This document shows, piece by piece, positions 16,840-25,556 of a DNA stretch of 64,000 nucleotides. Numbering within the stretch: the first letter of the stretch is position 1; the number at the start of each line of letters is the position of its first letter. The stretch lies in NCBI GenBank assembly GCA_018402565.1, contig JAGYIQ010000004.1, positions 124,001 to 188,000 on the forward strand. The letters are read 5' to 3'. The DNA comes from Pirellulaceae bacterium. GTDB taxonomy: Bacteria; Planctomycetota; Planctomycetia; Pirellulales; Pirellulaceae. Under the pieces are notes generated by a model. That model was not told where the DNA came from. It saw nothing but the letters and a program-made list of their open reading frames with translations, and made no database searches. The translations under genes and the position numbers were made by a program.

Positions 16840-18696
16840 ATGACGAGGCACATCGATTGCGGGACGCTGTCGCGGGGTCCTGCGTTTGGACGCAGACTGC
16901 CGATCCGGGCCTGGCGTTCCCTGACGACGCTCTTTTCTCCCGACGCCGCAGCGGGCCGCCCGTGTTGGGTGCTGTCGGCCATCTTCGCTAGCTTGCTGTG
17001 CCTGTGGCCGCAAACATCAGTGGCTCAAATCCAGTACGACCCCAATCACCCGGAGGTCAAGCGGATGGTGCGGGCGGCGGTGGCTTACCTGAAGTCTGAC
17101 CTCGGCGGCGGTTGGGGCGAATCCGTGCTCAGCGGTTTGGCGATTCTCAACTCTTATGACGACTATGGCTTTCGCGAAGACCCCGTCGTCAACAAGGCGG
17201 TCCAAACGGTCTTGAGCGCGATCCCTGACTATGCCCAGCGTGTCGCCGACGGCTTCGATGGCCACAACCTGCGGCAGCACAATCCAGACGACAAAAAAAT
17301 GTATCGTCTGTACGAACCCTGTGTCGCCTTGATGTTGTTGGTCGAGTACAACGACCAGGCCTACGACCGCGAGATTCGCACGCTCATCGATTTTATCGTT
17401 CGCCGGCAGGATGCCCGTGGCGGCTGGAGCTACAACCAGAGTCCGAACTCCGACACCTCGCAGACCCAATACTGCTGCTTGGCCCTCTGGCTGGCTCATC
17501 ACAAGGGCTTCGACATTCCGTTGGACCACAGTGTCAGCGCCGTGCGGTTCTGGATTGCCCATCAATTTTCGGACGGCAGCTGGGACTATCACCCGATCGG
17601 CAATCAGCGGGGCTCCGAACACGTGTCGCTGGTGTCGGCCGGTGCCGGCAGCCTTTACATGTTGGGCGATATTTTGGGGGTCAACCCGCCCCCCAAGCGC
17701 CTGGTCACGCGCAAGCAGGGTGATGTGTTCGCCGACTTGCCTTCGTTTGTCGAGCGATTGACCCCACGAGAGGTGGAGAACTTGCTGGCGGACCAAGCGG
17801 CGAAGAAGGAAGAAAAAGAAGTCCCCAAGGACGTGCCGGTGCAGGCCTTGAACGCCGCCAAGCAACGCGCCAACGGTTGGTTCGGACGCAACTTCCGCAC
17901 CGAGACGAATCATTGGGCCTATTATGCCTTGTACGGATTCGAGCGCTACGCGACGTTCCGCGAGAAGGTCGACGGCGCCGTCAGCGAAGTACCGGACTGG
18001 TACGACCAGGGGGTCGAGTACATCAAGCAGAAGCAGAACGCCGAGGGCTATGTCAACCAGATCGGCGAAGGCGGCCCACCGGTGCACACTTCCTTGGCGG
18101 TCTTGTTCCTGGTTCGTTCCACGCTGCGTTTGACCAACCTGCCCAAGGACGCCTCACTGGACGGTGGCATGGGCTTGGGACCCAAGACCAATATCCGCGG
18201 GGGCAAGGTGATCAACGAGGAAGAGAAACGCGACATCGCCGAGTTGCTCAATCGCGTCAAGGCCGACATGAGCCCAGACGAACTGCAGGACATTGCCGAT
18301 TCATTTCGCAACGCCGCGGTCTCGTCGATCAAGGACAAGTCCCGCTCCCAGCAGTTGCTGATGCTGAAGGAAATGGTCAAGAACGAGCACTGGCAGATTC
18401 GCATGGTCGCCGTGCGAGCATTGGGACAAGTCCGACTGATCGACAATTGCCCAGCCTTGATCTACGCCTTGACCGACCCCAACCCCACGGTGGTGCAAGA
18501 GGCCAGTATCGCGTTGCAGTTTGTCAGTCGCAAAACGCAAACGCCGCCCGTGCCGACCGCCAAACTGGTTGGGAACGAGTACGACACGGATGACGACAAG
18601 TACAAGCAGGGCATCCGTGAACTGTACGAGTACTGGTCGCAGTGGTACCTGAGCTTGAAGCCGGACGCCCAGTTGTTACCGGTGGACCTCAAGTAG
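16840..18696 (+). CDS. secreted terpene-cyclase-like alpha-toroid protein with C-terminal HEAT repeats
   Basis: The protein has 618 residues. A long N-terminal signal region ends in SLLCLWPQTSVAQ. About 65-480 contains repeated G-G-W/G-S-W units (DLGGGWGESVLSG, RGGWSYNQSPNSDTSQTQYC, DGSWDYHP, NAEGYVNQ), the QW-like helix pairs of prenyltransferase/squalene-hopene cyclase toroids. No DXDD cyclase motif is seen, so a binding or structural role is more likely than cyclisation. About 520-580 looks like a HEAT repeat (MVAVRALGQVRLIDNCPALIYALTDPNPTVVQEA). It is first in the operon that continues with TonB-, ExbB- and ExbD-like genes, which places it in the envelope energised by that motor. Function is unknown. 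Confidence 0.8.
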   Translation: MTRHIDCGTLSRGPAFGRRLPIRAWRSLTTLFSPDAAAGRPCWVLSAIFASLLCLWPQTSVAQIQYDPNHPEVKRMVRAAVAYLKSDLGGGWGESVLSGLAILNSYDDYGFREDPVVNKAVQTVLSAIPDYAQRVADGFDGHNLRQHNPDDKKMYRLYEPCVALMLLVEYNDQAYDREIRTLIDFIVRRQDARGGWSYNQSPNSDTSQTQYCCLALWLAHHKGFDIPLDHSVSAVRFWIAHQFSDGSWDYHPIGNQRGSEHVSLVSAGAGSLYMLGDILGVNPPPKRLVTRKQGDVFADLPSFVERLTPREVENLLADQAAKKEEKEVPKDVPVQALNAAKQRANGWFGRNFRTETNHWAYYALYGFERYATFREKVDGAVSEVPDWYDQGVEYIKQKQNAEGYVNQIGEGGPPVHTSLAVLFLVRSTLRLTNLPKDASLDGGMGLGPKTNIRGGKVINEEEKRDIAELLNRVKADMSPDELQDIADSFRNAAVSSIKDKSRSQQLLMLKEMVKNEHWQIRMVAVRALGQVRLIDNCPALIYALTDPNPTVVQEASIALQFVSRKTQTPPVPTAKLVGNEYDTDDDKYKQGIRELYEYWSQWYLSLKPDAQLLPVDLK

Positions 18697-18867
18697 GTCG
18701 CGACAGAGAACTTGGTCGCGTGAGTGGCGACAGAGAACAAGGTCGCGTGAGTGTAGGCTTTTCTTCACACCAGATGACAACGTCACGAGTCGGCGTCGTC
18801 GGCAACGAAAATGGCATCTGTTGTAATTTGACAGTCCAAAGACACGGCAGCGTCGAGGAGATGGAGC

Positions 18868-19737
18868 ATGAGCGAACAAGTGGAATTGGTAGCACGGCCC
18901 TTGATTCGGGTCGAAACCAAGGTCTCGCAGTACGAGCGAGTTTCCGGCGGCTTGGCGTCTGGAGTGATCATCATGGGCCTGTTGGCGGCCGTGATGTTTT
19001 TCATCTGGTACAGCATGCTCAAGCAGACGCGGTCCATCCCCGATTCCTTCGCCGCGTTTGCCGGTGAAACTTCGAACCCGGAAGGCGTCGCGGAAGACGT
19101 TGAAGAGCCGGGTGTCGAGGAGTTCCCCGAGGTGCAAGAACCCCAGTTGGCCGAGGCGTTGGAGTCGGTCGACGTGATTTCAACCGTCCGAGCCAACGAC
19201 AGCGTGGCCGGCGATGCCACCCAAATGGGCGCGGGCAAGGGCTTGGGGGATCGCCGCTCCAAGGGCATCGGTGGCGACGGCCCGACCGTCAACAAACCCT
19301 GGGAACGCTGGCAGATCCTGTATTCGGTCAACACCATGGGCGAGTACGCACAGCAATTGGATTTTTTCAAAATCGAATTGGGTGGTGCCGAACGAGTTGG
19401 GGATAACATCGTCTACCTGACCAACGTCTCCGGCACCGCCAACGTCAAGGCCGGCGCCAAACGTCTGGAGAAACGCATGTACTTCTCCCACACGATTCCG
19501 CAACTGCGGAACTGGGATATCAACCTGCTGAGGGCCGCCAACGTGGCCAATGCCGGTGAGCGGATCCCCGTCCAGTTCTACCCGACCGATATCATCAATC
19601 GCTTGGGGCAGTTGGAAAGCGAGCAGATCCAACGCGATAACAAGCGGATCGAGGACATCAAGAACACGGTTTTCAACGTGGTCGGGTCGCCGGGCAACTA
19701 CCGCTTCGAATTGTCCAAGATCACTTACGTCAACTGA
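18868..19737 (+). CDS. single-pass membrane protein, possible TonB-like partner of ExbB/ExbD
   Basis: The protein has 289 residues. GGAGATGGAG precedes the ATG at 18868. A cytosolic N-terminus of about 30 residues is followed by one helix (SGVIIMGLLAAVMFFIWYSML). Then comes an acidic linker rich in Glu/Val/Pro (about 70-110), a Gly-rich segment GAGKGLGDRRSKGIGGDG and a folded C-terminus (about 145-289) without recognised motif. One helix plus an extended acidic/proline linker plus a periplasmic end matches TonB/TolA topology in outline, though the usual TonB C-terminal motif is not visible. It lies between the toroid protein and ExbB. I infer that it passes ExbB/D-driven motion to envelope partners. 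The family is not recognised. Confidence 0.65.
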   Translation: MSEQVELVARPLIRVETKVSQYERVSGGLASGVIIMGLLAAVMFFIWYSMLKQTRSIPDSFAAFAGETSNPEGVAEDVEEPGVEEFPEVQEPQLAEALESVDVISTVRANDSVAGDATQMGAGKGLGDRRSKGIGGDGPTVNKPWERWQILYSVNTMGEYAQQLDFFKIELGGAERVGDNIVYLTNVSGTANVKAGAKRLEKRMYFSHTIPQLRNWDINLLRAANVANAGERIPVQFYPTDIINRLGQLESEQIQRDNKRIEDIKNTVFNVVGSPGNYRFELSKITYVN

Positions 19738-20122
19738 TGGAGTGGAGGTATGTTGGGGCGAGATATGGCGAGGTCGCGGATTGACCGCTGTACGAAACGA
19801 CGCTAGGCGGGGCCCGAAACGGGTCTAGTCCAGTTGCCGGCGGACAGCAGTCGCCCTATCTTGGCGACTTCCCGCAGCAGAACCAGTGCCCGAAACCAAT
19901 GGACGGAGAGCGAACAAACACTTTGAAAGCGGTGACCTGGCGGAGCGGGCTGAGCCGGTACAAATTGATGCAAGAAATCGATCGTTTTTTGCGCCGTTAG
20001 TTACCGCCAACAATTACACTTGGTCGGATAAATACTGGCGGCAATTGGGGCAAAAGCGAATCACGAGTGGCTGGAGTTTCACAAATCGGACGGGGCGTTG
20101 CAGAGAGAACGGATAACGCAGA

Positions 20123-20761
20123 ATGAACATTTTTGAAGTCGTAGGCTATGCTATCTATACCTCCATGGGCATCGTCGCCGCCTGGGGGGCCTATTGTTTG
20201 ATCGTGGTATCCTACCGCGTTCGTGAGAAAAAGTTCGCCTCGGACGCCACCCAAGGTGAGTTCCTGCAAGCCCTCGAGCAACCGCTGGCCCAAGGCGATT
20301 TTCGCTCGGCCAGTGACATCTGCACGGACGACCCGCGAGCTCTCTGCCAACTGTCCCAACTGGCGATCGACAACCGGTCGTTAGGGTTCAACAAGGTCCG
20401 CCAATTGGCTCAAGATCGCTTTCAACGCGACGTACTGTCGGACATCGACCATCGCATCAGTTGGGTCAACACGGTCATCAAGTCCGCTCCGATGCTGGGG
20501 CTACTGGGGACCGTGTTGGGCATGATGGGCGCCTTCGGCAAGTTGGCCGAAAGTAGCCAAGTCGAAGCCTCCAAATTGGCTGAAGACATCATGTTCGCCT
20601 TGATCACGACCGCCTTGGGACTGGCCATCGCTATTCCCCTGGTGTTGGCGGTCAACTCGATCAACATCCAAATCAAGAAGATGGAAGAGATGGTGGCCGA
20701 AGGACTCAACTTCTTCTTCGAAATGCTGCGGGAAGCGACGATCCGTTTCCCCTCCAAGTAG
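20123..20761 (+). CDS. MotA/TolQ/ExbB family proton channel protein
   Basis: The protein has 212 residues. Three membrane helices occur at about 7-30, 118-140 (NTVIKSAPMLGLLGTVLGMMGAF) and 155-190 (AEDIMFALITTALGLAIAIPLVLAVN), with a cytosolic loop between the first two. The GLLGTVLGMM and ALITTALGLAIAIP motifs line the proton path in ExbB/TolQ. With ExbD it forms the inner-membrane motor that drives TonB/TolA-type partners by proton flow. The 385-bp gap 19738-20122 upstream holds no supported gene and may contain an internal promoter. Two ExbD genes follow. Confidence 0.95.
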   Translation: MNIFEVVGYAIYTSMGIVAAWGAYCLIVVSYRVREKKFASDATQGEFLQALEQPLAQGDFRSASDICTDDPRALCQLSQLAIDNRSLGFNKVRQLAQDRFQRDVLSDIDHRISWVNTVIKSAPMLGLLGTVLGMMGAFGKLAESSQVEASKLAEDIMFALITTALGLAIAIPLVLAVNSINIQIKKMEEMVAEGLNFFFEMLREATIRFPSK

Positions 20762-20836
20762 CCGTCTCGGACTCACGCGGCCGCGACTCGGCCGCGTTGG
20801 ACATGACAATTGATTTGGCCCCCATTTGAGCAAGAC

Positions 20837-21325
20837 ATGAGTGAACGAGCGGGAAATACGGGCGTGTTCAAGCCGCGGCGGAAAGCCCAGGACTCGGAAT
20901 TGGACATTACGCCCATGATCGATATCACGTTCTTGTTGCTGGCGTTCTTCGTGGTCGCCTCCAAAATGCAGGAACAAGCGCCCATCCCCCTGCCCTATGC
21001 AAAACATGGCGAGGCGATCGCGGCGAAAGATGCCGTCATGATCAATATCGACCAAAACGCTCCCGATGTGGATGCCATGTTTTACCTGGGACGAACCATG
21101 GAGAAGGGCACGGGCATCTTCGAAACCGAAGAGGATCTCGAGGAACAAATCCAACAGTACGTCGAGCAGCAACTGGCGCAAAATGACAAAATCAAGTATA
21201 TCGTCATTCGCGCCGGCAATCAGACTCGTATGCGGAACATGAAACTGGCCAAACAAGCCGCCAATCGCGGGATCCCCGAAGGCCGCGAGATCACGCTCCA
21301 CGCGGCGGTCAACGAAGGGCAGTAG
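20837..21325 (+). CDS. ExbD/TolR family motor protein (first copy)
   Basis: The protein has 162 residues from the ATG at 20837; the in-frame TTG at 20810 is less likely. A basic N-terminus is followed by DITPMIDITFLLLAFFVVASKM, the single TM helix with the conserved proton-carrying Asp29. A periplasmic domain with a coiled, acidic EEDLEEQIQQYVEQQ stretch ends in MRNMKLAKQAANRGI, typical of ExbD. It follows ExbB by 75 bp and is followed by a second ExbD 26 bp later, the usual planctomycete arrangement of one ExbB with two unequal ExbD proteins. Confidence 0.93.
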   Translation: MSERAGNTGVFKPRRKAQDSELDITPMIDITFLLLAFFVVASKMQEQAPIPLPYAKHGEAIAAKDAVMINIDQNAPDVDAMFYLGRTMEKGTGIFETEEDLEEQIQQYVEQQLAQNDKIKYIVIRAGNQTRMRNMKLAKQAANRGIPEGREITLHAAVNEGQ

Positions 21326-21351
21326 CCCACTGAAAGTACAAGGGTCCAGGC

Positions 21352-22047
21352 ATGAGTAAATTCAAGAAAAACGGCCGCGATGGGGACGCCGATCCCAACC
21401 CCGATCAAAGTCTGTTTGACCTGGGGCAACCAAACGACCCCGATTTCCGCCAATTGGCTTCGGTCGCTGAAACGGCAGCGTTATCGCCCGCCCACGATCG
21501 CAACGAGGGGTCGGCTGCCCGCAAAGCCTCGGCCTCCGAGGGCGACAAGAAGTTCAAGCCCATGACCTGGAAAGGGTTTGAAGAGGAAGAAGAACCCGAG
21601 ACCCTACCGTTCGGTCAACGCGCCCCGCGCGAAGAGGCCGAAATGGACATGACGCCGATGGTCGACGTGACCTTCTTGCTGTTGATCTTCTTCATGGTCA
21701 CCGCATCGTTCAAATTACAAAAGGCCATCCAACAACAACCGGACTTGAGTGACGACCCCAGCGAAGTGGTCACCGATGATAAAGAAGAAACCGATGCCAT
21801 CGAAATTTACATCGATGAAAATGACAACTACACGCTCACATCCAGTGACGCGGGAGAGGAAGAGGCCGCCGGCAAGGTCGAAATGTGGCAGAAGTTGGCT
21901 CGTATGAAACAGGACAGCCCCAGTGTCAAACGACTGCTGATCAAGGCCAATGAGAACTGCTCCCATGGCGCGGTCATCCACGCCTGGGACGCCGGCGCCG
22001 ATGCAAAAATTTACGAGATCGCCATTTCGGTTGTCGGTGGACCGTAA
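21352..22047 (+). CDS. ExbD/TolR family motor protein (second, long N-terminus)
   Basis: The protein has 231 residues. About 95 residues of acidic, disordered cytosolic N-terminus precede DMTPMVDVTFLLLIFFMVTASF, with the conserved Asp at 105. The periplasmic part is acidic (DDPSEVVTDDKEETDAIEIYID) and ends in the ExbD-like SHGAVIHAWDAGADAKIYEIAISVV. The cytosolic extension is unusual and could bind a regulator. Together with the first ExbD and ExbB it should make a heteromeric proton-driven complex. Confidence 0.92.
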   Translation: MSKFKKNGRDGDADPNPDQSLFDLGQPNDPDFRQLASVAETAALSPAHDRNEGSAARKASASEGDKKFKPMTWKGFEEEEEPETLPFGQRAPREEAEMDMTPMVDVTFLLLIFFMVTASFKLQKAIQQQPDLSDDPSEVVTDDKEETDAIEIYIDENDNYTLTSSDAGEEEAAGKVEMWQKLARMKQDSPSVKRLLIKANENCSHGAVIHAWDAGADAKIYEIAISVVGGP

Positions 22048-22127
22048 GTGTTAGCGGCCACTCGGCCGCCGACGCAGTGGGGGATGAGGGCCGGGGTCAG
22101 TGATTGAATGTGGGAACGAGGAAAGCA

Positions 22128-25100
22128 ATGCCAGCTCGCGAATTTATTGAATTTTTAACCGACAAAAAGGCCGTTGCCGCCGATGTCATCGAGAAGGTGA
22201 TGGCCAAGGTCGCGCAGAGCCCGAAAGAGCCCACGGCCCAGGCGATCGTGACTTATATGGTCAAAAAGAAGTTTGTCTCGGTGCAGACCGGCGAGAAACT
22301 CTTGACCGAATTTCTCAATGATCCCGGACAAGACAGCGCTGCCCTACTGCAGTCCGAACTGCTCAACCCCACCCTCAGCTCGCAAGACCCCTCTCCCGCC
22401 GATCGCACGATCTTGGATCAAGGGCAGTTCGTCAGTAACCCCACCGGCTTTGTGGCCGATCCTCCCGCTCGTCCCGACATCGACTTCGGGAGCTCTCGAC
22501 CCAACGAGCCCGATCTGCCCTGGGGTGCCGGGTCCGCGGCCGGCGGCAGCTCCCTCTCCGAGGCCTCCTCAGGGAAAATCTCCTCCGCCTTCGCTGGCAA
22601 ACGTGTCAAGGGCAACCCGTGGCAAGGCGCCTGGCTGTGGGTGGGCGCCGGTCTGTTTCTCTTTTTCTCCGCCGTCGCCGTCGGCTTGGCCATCTATTTC
22701 AATACCCTCTCCGCCAACCAATTGTGGGACTTGGCAGACAGCTCGTACAAAAATGGTGGCTTCACCGATGCCAAGGCCAAGTTCACCGACTTCTATGCTC
22801 GGTTCCCCAACGAAGCCCGCGCCAGCCTGGCGAAGGTCCGCCTGACCATGTGCGACCTGTTCATTCCCTACCGCTCCAACGATCACGAACGTACCCTGGA
22901 GAAAGCCCTGGAACTGCTGCCGACCATCGAGTTGGAAGATCAGTTCGGCGACGCCCGCGAGGACCTGGCGGATATCCTGCCCAAGACCACCATCGGCCTG
23001 GCGCAACGGGCCCAAACTGCTGCCGATGTGCAACGCAAACGCGAACTCCACCAGAAAGCCTTGACGGCTCGAAGCCTGGTCGAGAACTCGATGTACATTA
23101 CCTCCAGCCAACGCTCCGGGGCGATCGTGGGCTCCATGATCGGCAAATCCAACGACCTGATTGATACGGTCGCTCGACAGCTCAACACGGAGTCGGCCAA
23201 GACCACAGCCCTCGAGGAAATCAACCGCTTTGTCGGGGACGGTCAGACGTCATCCGCTTTCGAGACCTACCGCCAATTGGTGATTTCTTACCCGGAACTT
23301 GAAGTGCGACGCGACGTCCGCGATGTCCGTCAACTGATCGCCCAACGCGAGCAGACGCTGGTGAAAAGCGTTGCATCGGATCTCACGCCCGTCGCTCCCG
23401 CCCCCAACCCGTCGGCCATTCTCTTGGCTACCATGAATGGCCCCACACTGAATCTCTCCGACAAGCAGGTGTTGCCGGTTGTCATCAACGGCACGGTGTA
23501 CGCGGTCCGCGCCGCCGATGGCCAAGTGTTGTGGCGGCGGTACGTCGGCTTCGAGTACGAAGGCTACACGCCCGAACCCGTCCCGGAGTCGGCCCCCGAA
23601 CGCTGGCTACTGGCCTCCGGTCGCGACAACGCCGTGCTGTGCGTTGACGCCCTGTCCGGCGATGTCGCCTGGCAGGTGACGCTGCCCGAAAAGTTTTGGC
23701 AACCGGTCGCCACCAAAGATTTCCTCTACGTGTCAACCGCCAACGGTTCCATCCACCAAATCGATGTCCAAACCGGACGCGGTATTCGCCAAGCAACGCT
23801 ACCCCAAGGAGTGACATCGCCCGTCGGCGTCAGCGCCACCGGCCAATACATCTACCAAGCCGGTGGTCACTGGTACTTGTACGTGTTGGAGTCGGAATCC
23901 ATGGCCTGCAAAGAGGTGTTCCTGCTCAATCATGACGCCGGGACAATCGTGCACCCGCCCATCGCCCAACGCGGTTTGATTTATATCGCGGAATCCAAAC
24001 CGCAGAACTCCAGCGTGCATGTCCTGAGCACCCAACAGAGAGGCTGGAGCCTCGAGCGCCCACAACCGCGTTACAACTTCGCTGGTCGGTTGAACAGCCC
24101 CTTGATGAGTTACGGTCGCGACGACTTGATTGTGGCCGACGACCAGGGAAATGTCTCCGTTTTATCGGCCATCGGTGACGAAGGAGAACGCCCCGTCGTA
24201 CAAGGGATCAGCACCAAGTTTCAACCCACTCCCGGGGTTGTCCCTCGCATGTTGATGGCACGTGGAGGGCACTTTTATGTGACCGGCATGGGTATCGTGC
24301 GTTTCGCTCTCCGCAAACAGCTGCAGTCATTCGAAAGCGTCACCGCCACCCACCCGACCGACACGTTTCTGGCCACCCCCAGGATGGTGGATGAGACGCT
24401 GTTCTATTTTCGTCGCCAAAAGGACGCTGCCGCAGCAACTCTTTCCGCCGCCGAAATGCTGAGCCTCAAGAGCCAATGGCAGGTCGATTTGGGCGCGGCC
24501 CTGGCGGGTTTGCCCTTCATGGTGCGAGATCGAGCCTACGTCATCAACAGCCAAGGCGATCAATTCGAGTTCGAACCCAACGGCGAACCGTTGCAATTGA
24601 AGACCCCGCTGCGACGCGGCTCCACCACCGGACAAATGTTCCAATTCACGCACACCTTGGCCACCCCCGAGGGCCTCGGGTTGGTCACCAGCCCGATGGC
24701 GAGACGGGAACGCATGGGTTTTAACCTGTTCGCCGAAAACGAAAACGCTCGTTCGCGACAGTCGACTTGGTCGGACGACAATCTGCCCCTGGCCTGCCCA
24801 CCGATCCTGTTCGGCGAGACAGCCGCGGTTTGCTCGCTCCAAGGTGAAGTGTTCCTGGTCAGCCTGCGAACCGGCAGCCGTACCCCCAGTGGCTTCCGTC
24901 CGCCGTTGGCCCCGGGCCAAACGGTCGCTTGGCACCCCCCGGTGGTTCTCGATCCGGAAACACTCCTGGCCATTCACGCCGGCGGCGAAGCTTACAAGCT
25001 TCAAGTCGTCCGCGGTGGATTGGCGAAGTCCGCCGAAAAAGTCTGGGAGGACACCAAAGTGCTGCGGCCCCCCGTCCGCGTCTCGAACGGTACCGCCGTG

Positions 25101-25553
25101 GTCCTGCGGACGCGAGCCGACGCGACTGAGGAAGAAGCACCCCCAACCTCCGCTGATAAGTTGGTCGTGCTGGACGCCGCCCTGGCCGAAATCGCCAACG
25201 TCACGCTACCCGAGTACGTTCGCAATGGTCCCTGGGCCGCCGCAGATGGCAGCCTGTTGCTGGAGACAAACGCCGGCAACTGGATCGTCGTCGGCGCCGA
25301 CTTGCAGATCCAAGCGACCATCCCCAGTGGCTCGCTGGGAGAAATCACCGGACAACCCGTCGCGGACGCTGGCCGATGGCACTTGGCCACCAAGTCCGGC
25401 TGGGTGGTCACCTTGGCCGCTGGGCAAATCGAACAACAAGTCGACCTGCGGCAACCCCTGCAGGCCGGACCCGCCCAACTGGGTGATCGCTGGATCGTCA
25501 CCACCCCCGATGGTGCCATCCTGTACGTCCCAGCAGCCACGGGGAAGGAGTAA
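22128..25553 (+). CDS. large membrane protein with PQQ-like beta-propeller
   Basis: The protein has 1141 residues from the ATG at 22128, which has GAGGAAA upstream; an in-frame TTG lies at 22104. The cytosolic N-terminus is a helical FIEFLTDKKAVAADVIEKVMAK domain of about 70 residues, followed by a disordered Ser/Pro segment and one TM helix (AGLFLFFSAVAVGLAIYF, about 185-205). A TPR-like helical part (about 210-430) comes next. The rest is repeated propeller blades with PQQ-type signatures (VYAVRAADGQVLWRRYVG, LCVDALSGDVAWQVTLP, IHQIDVQTGRG). It probably sits in the inner membrane with the propeller in the periplasm. It lies three bases before the next gene in the ExbB/D operon. Blade residues for binding real PQQ are not evident, so a scaffold role is likely. 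Confidence 0.85.
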   Translation: MPAREFIEFLTDKKAVAADVIEKVMAKVAQSPKEPTAQAIVTYMVKKKFVSVQTGEKLLTEFLNDPGQDSAALLQSELLNPTLSSQDPSPADRTILDQGQFVSNPTGFVADPPARPDIDFGSSRPNEPDLPWGAGSAAGGSSLSEASSGKISSAFAGKRVKGNPWQGAWLWVGAGLFLFFSAVAVGLAIYFNTLSANQLWDLADSSYKNGGFTDAKAKFTDFYARFPNEARASLAKVRLTMCDLFIPYRSNDHERTLEKALELLPTIELEDQFGDAREDLADILPKTTIGLAQRAQTAADVQRKRELHQKALTARSLVENSMYITSSQRSGAIVGSMIGKSNDLIDTVARQLNTESAKTTALEEINRFVGDGQTSSAFETYRQLVISYPELEVRRDVRDVRQLIAQREQTLVKSVASDLTPVAPAPNPSAILLATMNGPTLNLSDKQVLPVVINGTVYAVRAADGQVLWRRYVGFEYEGYTPEPVPESAPERWLLASGRDNAVLCVDALSGDVAWQVTLPEKFWQPVATKDFLYVSTANGSIHQIDVQTGRGIRQATLPQGVTSPVGVSATGQYIYQAGGHWYLYVLESESMACKEVFLLNHDAGTIVHPPIAQRGLIYIAESKPQNSSVHVLSTQQRGWSLERPQPRYNFAGRLNSPLMSYGRDDLIVADDQGNVSVLSAIGDEGERPVVQGISTKFQPTPGVVPRMLMARGGHFYVTGMGIVRFALRKQLQSFESVTATHPTDTFLATPRMVDETLFYFRRQKDAAAATLSAAEMLSLKSQWQVDLGAALAGLPFMVRDRAYVINSQGDQFEFEPNGEPLQLKTPLRRGSTTGQMFQFTHTLATPEGLGLVTSPMARRERMGFNLFAENENARSRQSTWSDDNLPLACPPILFGETAAVCSLQGEVFLVSLRTGSRTPSGFRPPLAPGQTVAWHPPVVLDPETLLAIHAGGEAYKLQVVRGGLAKSAEKVWEDTKVLRPPVRVSNGTAVVLRTRADATEEEAPPTSADKLVVLDAALAEIANVTLPEYVRNGPWAAADGSLLLETNAGNWIVVGADLQIQATIPSGSLGEITGQPVADAGRWHLATKSGWVVTLAAGQIEQQVDLRQPLQAGPAQLGDRWIVTTPDGAILYVPAATGKE

Positions 25554-25556
25554 CGG

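Noticed and set aside
19886-20116. Small 76-residue frame before ExbB
   Set aside because: No ribosome site, no membrane or domain pattern, and in the likely leader of ExbB.
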